NCBI RefSeq assembly: GCF_900496995.4
Contig: NC_044014.1
Location: forward strand, 23,024,234 to 23,088,233
Reading direction: 5' to 3'
DNA from: Aquila chrysaetos chrysaetos
Lineage: Eukaryota > Chordata > Aves > Accipitriformes > Accipitridae
DNA: 64,000 nt
Below the pieces are notes generated by a model, which did not search any database, had not been told where the DNA came from, and saw only the letters and a program-made list of their open reading frames with translations. How positions within the stretch are numbered: the stretch's first letter is position 1; each line of letters starts with the position of its first letter. A program made the translations under genes and the position numbers. Positions 47,101-56,100 of the stretch are shown here, one piece after another.

Positions 47101-50100
47101 AGATGTAGAGATGCTTCAGTCCAAACCAGACACTCCAGTTGCCGGAGATGAAGTTTCTCTAACTACAAAAGACTCAATGCTCCGCAAGTTTTTAGAAGGT
47201 GAGACCTGCTTGGAAAGAGGGATGGCAGTAGCACAGTTAAAGCAATTAAATAGAACTTGAGATTTCTCCTTGATCTGTTATGAATAGGAGCTAGTCCACA
47301 CTGTTAGACATGGACAGCTTTGCCTTAGCGGGTACAAATGAGGCACAACAGAAGAATCAGTTTGTGAGGTGATTTCACAAAAGTGGTTAGTTTCTTACCA
47401 AAGAGGAGGAGTGGTTCCTAGTTCCAGTCCCTACCTACCAGTGAGTGCAAGCACACAGCTGGTATCTATTCAGGAATGGCTGTCTTTTGTCCTTATCTTA
47501 GTGATGGGAATTAATTCTGGTGTCCTGATGTGGGTGCATGCTCCCCTCATGGGCAGAGGCTGAGCGTAAAGTATAGCAGCACAAGCTAGTGATGAGTTTT
47601 AAGGTAGATGCTTTATTCAAAAGTCCATCCATTAGGAACAGCAGCCTGGAAGGAGGAAAAGAACTCCTGGCTCCCAAACCTGAGCTACGCTCTGCCTCTT
47701 CAGTGCTCCCTCTGCCTTCTCTGACCAAAGCCAGACCTTAGATCCATGCTGTCTTCACTGAGCATGATTGGGTTGTCCAAACCTTTTCCTGACTCACCAG
47801 GTTCCATGGGATACAGGCTCACTTTTTGTGGGTGGCCCAGCTGGACTCAGAGCAAGATTAAGTCTGGGGCTCTTAGCATCTTCTTCTGTTTCCCCTGCCT
47901 TCACAGATGCTCTGGCAGTGCCATTGCATTGACTCAACTAAGTGTTACAACATCCCTAAAGGAAGGTCAGTCCAGTGGTTGGGGTATTCATTTGTGACTT
48001 GGTAACAGAGTAGGGAGTTAGTCCAGGGGCTCTTAATTCTTTTTGCTAGCATGCAAACAGAGGGAAACTAGGTTTTAAATCGAGTATGATAGTGTTTGAT
48101 GATTTTGCGGTCATGTTAGGAGTGAGAATAGAATGGGGATGATGAGGCGGTATAATAGTAGCTGGACTTGTTAAGTATAGACATGCATACCCAGGTCCCT
48201 CTGAGACACGTTGTTCTGAGATCAAATATATTGTCAGCTGATGGCAAATGCTCATTTCAGACAAAGGAATAATTCTCTGTAGTACTTTGTAGACCACCAC
48301 AAGTAGCTTTTGGAAACCAGTGCTCCATTTGATTTCTTAACTGTTATAATATGCTAATTAACTGGAAGTAATTGAACTAACTGTTCCTCAAGTTCTTAAA
48401 AACAGTCAGGAGATTTTCCACTATGGTTTCTTCACCAAAACAGATAGTACAGGCTTAGTGGCAAACACTTACATGCTACTAGATGTTAATGACTTGATAA
48501 AGTCCTGTCTTGAAGGGCTTTGGCACTTTAAGTCACTGCAAAACTGGATGTTTTTTGCCTGTGAAGTGTCAAGCTTGGTAAGAATGTGGTACATAGTGCA
48601 TGTGGAGGGATCCAGTTGTATTGGTTTTGTTGGCAAGGTTTTGGTAGCGGGGGGGGGTTACAGGGGTGGCTTCTGTAAGAAGCTGCTGGAAGCTTCCCCT
48701 GTGTTCAAGAGAAAGCCAATACCAGCTCTGAGACGGACCCGCCGCCGGCCAAGGCCGAGCCAATCAGCGATAGCGGTAACGCCTCTGTGATAACATTTTT
48801 AAGAAGGAAAAAAAAAGTTGGGACAGGCAGATTCGGCAGCCGGAGAGAGGAGTGAGAACATGTAAGAGAAACAACTCTGCGGACACCAAGGTCAGTGAAG
48901 AAGGAGGGGGAGGAGATGCTCCAGGCGCCGGAGCAGAGATTCCCCTGCGGCTCGTGGTGAAGACCATGGTGAGGCAGGCTGTCCCCCTGCAGTCCATGGA
49001 GGTCCACGGTGGAGCAGATATCCACCTGTAGCCCGTGGAGGACCCCACGCCGGAGCAGGTGGGTTTCCCGAAGGAGGCTGTGACCCCGTGGGAACCCTGC
49101 GCTGGAGCAGGTTCCTGGCAGGACCTGCGGATCTGTGGAGAGAGGAGCCCACGGAGCAGGTTTTCTGGCAGGACTTGTGACCCCGTGGGGGACCCACGCT
49201 GGAGCAGTGTACTCCTGAAGGACTGCACACCGTGGAAAGGACCCATGCTGGAGCAGTTCGTGAAGAACTGCAGCCCGTGGGAAGGGCCCACGTTGGAGAA
49301 GTTCGTGGAGGACTGTCTCCCATGGGTGGGACCCCACGTTGGAGCAGGGAAGAGTGTGATGAGTCCTCCCCCTGAGGAGGATGAAGCGGCAGAAAACAAC
49401 GTGTGATGAACTGACCGTAAACCCCATCCCCGTTCCCCCTGTGCCGCTGGGGGGGGGTTGGTAGAGAAGCCGGGAGTGAAGTTGTGCCCGGGAAGAAGGG
49501 AGGGGTGGAGGGAAGGTGTTCTGAGATTCGGTTTTTTTCTCATTACCCTACTCTGGTTGATTTGTAATAAAGTGAGTTAATTTCCCCAAGTTGAGTCTGT
49601 TTTGCCCGTGACGGTAAGTGATGAGTGATATCTCTCCTGTCCTTATCTCGACCCACAAGCTCTTTGTTATATTTTCTCTCCCCTGTCCAGCTGAGGAGGG
49701 GGAGTGATAGAACGGCTTTGGTGGGCACCTGGCAACCAGCCAGGGTCAACCCATCACACCAGTGTTCAGTGAAGAGGCCAGGTTGTTTTTCTTACAAACT
49801 CTACTCTGTTGTAGGCAGTAGCATGGATGTGCCAGATTCAGAGGAAGGAGTTTACCAGCGGTATGGTGAAGATGTATACTACTCAGTGGAACAAGATACT
49901 TTTCCACAGGAAATGGCTAGCAGACCTCCAGTTCCTGTTCCAAGACCAGAATCCAGCTCTCCACAGCCAGACAATGAACTGTACATCTCCAAAAGTGAGT
50001 AGGGTACCAGGACCTAAACTGTAGACTAGTCAACTGTAGAATGGCCTTGACGTGGGCTCCAGTTGCCACATAAATGCTAAGAAAATCTACACATTTTTGA

Positions 50101-53100
50101 GACCCCTGGATTATTTAGTTCTGGAGCTGGATTACCTTTGGGATCCAATTTCAAATCTGTTTTTCATCTTCTGCCTACTCTGAAAATGTGGGGAAGTTGT
50201 ATCCTGAGGTCTTGGCCTAATCTTGCTCTTAATGAAAGTAGTAGGACAACAGATTACTCCCAAATGGTATGAACAAATCCAACTAAATAGGAAAGATCCT
50301 GATATTATAAGGACACAATCAAGCTATTAATTGCTGCTCTGTAATAGTATCATTGATTCAATAGCATTTGTATAGGATATGATTCTATGCCTCAATACCT
50401 CCATCTGAGGTGGTGTTTAATTGAAATTGAAGAAAATTGTGCCTCCTAGTTTGCTAGGCAGTTTTGGAAATCTTGGTCATATTTCACAAACATTCTAAGA
50501 CGACCTACGGTGATGTGTGGGAGAGCAATTTCAGTGACTCCTCCTTCCCCCCACAACAGGACTGTGGACTGTGAGGAAAGCATGTCCAGATTTCTCTTAG
50601 AGGTGGCTGAGCTAAATTCTTTGAGGTCAATAGAAGGGGAGTTATACTGTACAACTCCTTATCTTGTTTCTTCAATGGACTTAGTAGGGTAGCAGAAGCT
50701 GTAAGGCAGTGCAGAATTGTGTATGCTGCCCATATTCATCCTTGCTACTTCTATCTCCATAAGATGCATTTCAGTATCTAAAGAGTGTTTGTTTTACAGT
50801 TTTTGCACAGAAAGCTCAAAGACCTGAGAATCTCTATGTCCCTAGAGGAAGGGTTAAGAAAGGTAAGTCAGAAGTTCACCCTGAAAATCTTTCCAGTAAT
50901 CCAAAAGCAAATCTGCTAAGGTAGCTTCATTTATGTGAAATGTGACAGAATGGTCTGTTTTATAAGGCTCTGGAGATAATAGACTTATATGAATGATCCA
51001 ACCTTTCTGACCTTACATGACACTGGAAACTTTTTATAACTGCAGACTGTGAGGGGGGTATCCTTTTATCACTTAGTGTACATATCCCCTGTCTCAGAGT
51101 TTATCCTCAGTCAGGATCATCATGGTCATTGAAGTCCTTTTTTATGCTGTGACTCATATTACTTCATGGAGTCAATGTCCCACTTTTGATCTTCTGGATA
51201 TAGCCACTGCCTGTTGATCATTATTTCCTGGGATTTAACCTTCAGTGAACTACTTGCCATTGATCTCTGCACTTCCTAAACTGTGCCCTTATTCTTTCAC
51301 CTCTTATCCTGTGCACTATCAGAGTGCCAGGAACCATGTCTGAGCTTTTATCTCACATGTTGGGAACTCCTCATTATGTTGGAAATGAGTTACAAAGAGC
51401 CAGCATCAGTAGGATGAGTTTTCACCTTTCTGTTTCCGGAGTTACACTGCACAGGTTACCTAGGAAGAGTCTAGCTTTGTGACTGCCGAGGTGAAAGCTC
51501 TGTTTTGTGGATTGCAGATGTTTTTGCAGTGAGGAAGCAGAGCACTTTAAGGACTACATTTTGTGCTCTTCACTTAAATTATGTTAAGAACAGAGATTAT
51601 CCCTGGGACATATTTGTGTACAAGGCTACCTCTCAGCTGGGCTCTTAGCCCTGGCAAATAACAGGATGGCATAAGGACAAAACCCTCTTGTGGTTAAGGG
51701 AAACTTTCAGTCTGTAATATTGATTTTTTTTTTGCATCTCTGCTATATCAAGGGTGCTTGAGTTTCTTTGTATTCAGTGAGGAGGGCAGATACCACAAGT
51801 TCAATAATATTTTTGGTCGTGTTCTCTCTTCAGAGACAATAGTCAGGCCTGTAAGGGACCTGTCTCAATCAAGCATATATGATCCATTTGCTGGAATGAA
51901 AACCCCAGGTCAACGGCAGCTGATTACATTACAGGAGCAAGTGAAAATGGGCATGCTTACCGTTGATGAAGCTGTACTTCATTTTAAGGAGTGGCAACTG
52001 AACCAGAAAAAGAGATCAGAATCATTCCGGTTCCAGCAGGTACAGGTTTATTCCACTGTTTAAGAAATACAGCTGTCTCTCTAGGTCTATATCACAAGCT
52101 GTTCAGTGTGGGTACATTTATTTCCTGGTTGGAGCAAGGAGACTGCTAACACAGTCCCCTAGCTACCAGAGTTCTCTTCTGACACAGAGGGCTGTTCCCA
52201 TGCAGCAGCAAGCAGGTTACTGTTTTACAGATCTGTTTGACTTGCAGTAGTATTGCTAGTTTTTGGAGGTCTGTACACTAGGAACTGGGCCAAATCCAGT
52301 TGGCAAAATTACCTTTCTAAAGGTCACCTAGCACCTACCTGCTGGCAGGGGACTTCTGTGATGAACATTTAGCTTGTCAGTTCTCATCCATTTCAGATCA
52401 GTGAAGACTCAGTGTCCTGGATAGTGCATTGGCTTTAAAGTCCTATCTTGTAGGTGGTTGGATCCTTCCCTGGGTGTTTGATGGCTCCAGGGCTACCTGT
52501 TGTTGCAGCTGGGCAAGGTCTAGCAACAGTTATTAGTGAAAGCACAGTGTTTGGGTGGCTTAGCTGAATGAGGGAGTCATTATGTTAGCAGCAGCAACAT
52601 AATGTCTGGTGGAACTAGCAGTCATAGTTTTAAAATTCGCATTCTCAAGTTAGAGTGGGGCCCCATCTTTAAAACCACTGACTGCTTCTTTTGGATCCTT
52701 TTGTTCATGCTGCAGCAGTCTGTTCTCACACTTGAGGTGCTGGTCTCTGGTGTGTGATGCTGTTTTGGGAGTCATCAGAACAAAGCCCAGACTTTTCTCC
52801 TCCTGATTCTCACTTGGAAGGGTCCTCTCTACCCAGAAACAGTCAGAGGAATCCCTTCTTCTGTCAATAAAGAACGCTGTGCTACTTTAGTAGATGTCTA
52901 TAGCAGAGATAAAGTGGCATGCTCTGTGTTCCATCCCATGAGCAGCTTTCAAACTCTGCTCCAGATCTTGCCTTATGGTACAGCAATTGCTCTGTCTGCT
53001 TTTCCACCTATTTGGGGTTTCCTTCTCTTACATCTGTACATATTTCCCTGCTGGAAAAGTCTCCCCCCACTCCCCCCCCCCCCCGCCCTTTCCTTACTGT

Positions 53101-56100
53101 AAGGTACAGTATGCTGCACACAATGGTGAAGAGACTTTGCTCCCAGTTACATTTCCAGGTGTCCCCTCTTGCTTCAGTGGGGACATCCTGAATTCTTTCT
53201 GAATTGTCCCTCACACTCTGGGATGCATGGCAGCCTCCTCAGTCCCTGCAGTCAGAATTATCGGTTCATTAGTACAGAAAGGACTGTGCAGTTACGTGAT
53301 CGTGGGTCTTGTTTCTGTGCCAGTGTCACAGTGGAAACAGAAAATAGAGGGAGTTCTAAACCAAACATGCTGCTTATCTGCAACTGCCAGTGAGTCTGTG
53401 AACTTGATCTTACCATACACGTGAACACCTGAAAAAACTTGGCTTCTGAAAGGCACACATGGATTTCTGAAGGGAATGGATTAAAACCTGTTGACACGGT
53501 TTGGACTTCAGCCAGGTGTAGCAGGCTTTGTAACAGCTTGGTTGCAAAGTTAGCTTGAAATATAATATTGGTATTGTCAGAAAGCTGCACATCCTCCTTT
53601 ATTCAAAGCCCTGAAAAGAATATCTTCTGATGTTTCTAGGAAAATCTGAAACGGCTACGAGACAGCATAACCAGGAGGCAAATGGAGAAGCAAAAAAAAG
53701 ACAAAAGTGCAGGTAACAGTCTCTGATTCTGACATCCCGTGGTAATGAAGCAGCTAACACTATTAATAGGCTTTTCAGGCAGAAATGTCACCGTGTGTAT
53801 TGTAGTTATGTGATATTTTAATATTCACATCTATGTGCTTCTTGGCTAAAACATCGGGAAGTTGCTTTACTCCTCAATTTTCCAGACTGAGGAAAGGATG
53901 CCCACATTTGTGGAGTAAATCTTGATTCATTCATGTACAGTTATGATCATCCTTACGTTATTGTGTTTAACTTTGTTCTCGTGTGCAAAGCTGTCTCTCA
54001 GAGGCTATACTTGCATAGACCCTTCTGAGCTGTTCATTTTCCCTTCCAGATTTGGAAATTACAGTACCCATTCGACATTCTCATAATACTTTGGGGAAAC
54101 CAGAATGTGGAATATATGAATACACCCCCAGGAAAAACGTTTTCCCACCAAAAAAGGAGTTAAAGCGAGGCGACTGGAAAACAGAAAGCACATCCAGCAC
54201 AACAAGTAAGCAAACCCTGAGTGTCACCCTCTCTACAGGAAAGCTGGATGGAAAACAATTCCCCAGCCTGACTCTGGAGTCAGCTCAGGGGACAGGACTT
54301 CTGTTCCTGAATCCCAGTACTGACACTGCCACCCCAAACCCTGCATGCCTCAGGCTGGCTATTCTCAAAACTGTAAAAGCAACTCCAGGTACCTCAAGTG
54401 GTTTGGGCATCTTGTGTCTGCATCTCTGCAGGAGGAGAAGCTGAAAGCTGAGTGAAGGATTCCCTTGAGCCTTCTCAGGGAAGTCATATCACCCATCTTC
54501 AGTTCTTAAAAGTAGATGGCAGCTGCTCTCTTAGAATAAAGAATGCTCCCTTGCTGTGACTCTCAGCAGGCAGTGTGCTTTTCTGGTCTGAAGGGCATAG
54601 TTATATTGCAGGCTGGGAACCAGTCTCTACATGTTGTTTCCTCAATTGTTGTAGATAAAAGACAGCATTTTTCACTGGTTACTGTGGGACCTCTTGAATG
54701 ACTTGGACAGTCTGCACATTTTTATTATCTTTGGTTTTAATTAGGTTTAATTTGTGCAAATTAAATCCCTGCATTCTTACTGTTACCACAGACTGAGCAA
54801 TTCTTGCAGAAATCATTAAGATCATTTTGGTCCTTTGAAATGAAAACTGAGTCCCAATGAGGTTACTACCTTTGTGGCTCTTGGCAAGATAGAGCTGGCA
54901 CACATCCAGAGTAGGTGCCAGAGGCAGCTGACTGAGCCAGTAACTTGCGTATAAGCAGTTGTGAGAGAGATGTTAACCAGCCTGCAGAGTTCACTGTGTG
55001 CAGCTTGGCTCTCTTTCCCATGGCATGACTGTGAGAATGGACCCTAACACAGTATTTAGCACTCTTAAGTGCTGCTGTTTGTACCAGCTGATGATGAGAG
55101 TTACCTCACCAAGGCTACGGAGGGACTGCATCTTATGAGAAAACCTCTCTAGCCTCCATTTCAGTGTATAGGTTTCTGAACATTAGTGTCCCAGTATTGC
55201 ACAGCCCTATAGAACATTATGTATTTATGACTGAAACCAGCCACAGCACTGTAGGATATGTTTGTGAGTGGCTGTGCCCTTCACAGATGGCATGAGTGAT
55301 TGCAAAAACATTCCCTACTCTGAGTCCATGCAAGTTAAATGGGTTTGCATAAATGGTTGCTGAAGGTGTTTGAACAAACTTGTCATTTTTAGCTCTGAAA
55401 TGGACTAGGAAACATTCCTGTGATGAGTAAGGATTGTTGTGAGAGGAGGTGGTGAACAGCTATTGGGAACAATAACCTCTCAAGCGGTCACTTACTCCAG
55501 GACTGAATGTGTGACAGTGCTCAGAGCCATCTACCTCCATGCCATTGTTAAGGACATGGGGACTGATAATTTAAAAACACATAAATGTTGGGTGTATAAC
55601 ACTTGTGAAAATATTTACCTGACTTGCCAGCTGATACCAGCACTGGATCCTTTCAGTTAGATTATGGTTGTGAGTATTTAACCAGAACCTGGACCTAAAC
55701 AGGGAAGAAATATGCTAGAAAGAAAGCAAAACTGAATGGTTTGGCCCTGTGGTCTGTGTTATATGAAGTGCCATTGTTTGGATCCTGAACATGTGAAAAA
55801 TAACAGTGGAAATAAATTAATCTAAATGAGCATTAAATGATGTGTGCAAGAGGTAAACATGAGGTTAGAAGGAGTCCTGAGTTAGTGATTTGCAGTTAAA
55901 TCACCATGATTTAATAATCAGTTTGTTTTCTCTTGCTTTTACTCCAGGTAGTGCAAGTAACCGCTCCAGCACTCGGAGCATATTGAGTGTCAGCAGTGGG
56001 ATGGAAGGGGACAGTGAGGTAAGCTCTCACCTCTGCTATATACTGGTCCACTGTTCTTAAGTACATGGCTTTGTTTTCATGCAAAAGAAAAGGAGCTCAG

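Larger units (their letters stand above)
40831..47102 (+). other. PIK3AP1 intron 8
   Basis: A 6.3-kb intron that begins with an antisense CR1 fragment 10 bp after the donor and carries an interrupted A-tract (about 43895-43922). Otherwise A/T-rich, with no exon or RNA gene recognised. Confidence 0.8.
48617..49758 (+). mobile_element. Solo LTR of a second avian endogenous retrovirus family, 1142 bp, 5-bp target duplication
   Basis: It begins TGTATTGGTTTTG and ends GGGTCAACCCATCACA (TG...CA ends). The 5-bp CCAGT is duplicated at 48612-48616 and 49759-49763, fixing both boundaries. An AATAAA signal lies at 49566-49571 in the same orientation, followed by the GT-rich segment expected after cleavage. 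A GC-rich middle part (about 48940-49350) is an imperfect tandem array with the core CACGCTGGAGCAG. No gag, pol or env is present, so it is a solo LTR. It is sense to PIK3AP1. I recognise the sequence as a high-copy bird LTR but cannot give its database name. Long open frames on both strands here (up to 259 codons) reflect GC content, not genes. Confidence 0.92.
47199..49814 (+). other. PIK3AP1 intron 9, nearly half solo LTR
   Basis: A 2616-bp intron. The LTR at 48617-49758 accounts for its 3' part, leaving 56 bp of host sequence before exon 10. The 5' part shows nothing recognisable. Confidence 0.85.

Noticed and set aside
48705-49543. Three overlapping minus-strand open frames of 143-259 codons
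   Set aside because: They lie inside the GC-rich minisatellite portion of the solo LTR, overlap one another in different frames, have no domain, and are explained by composition.
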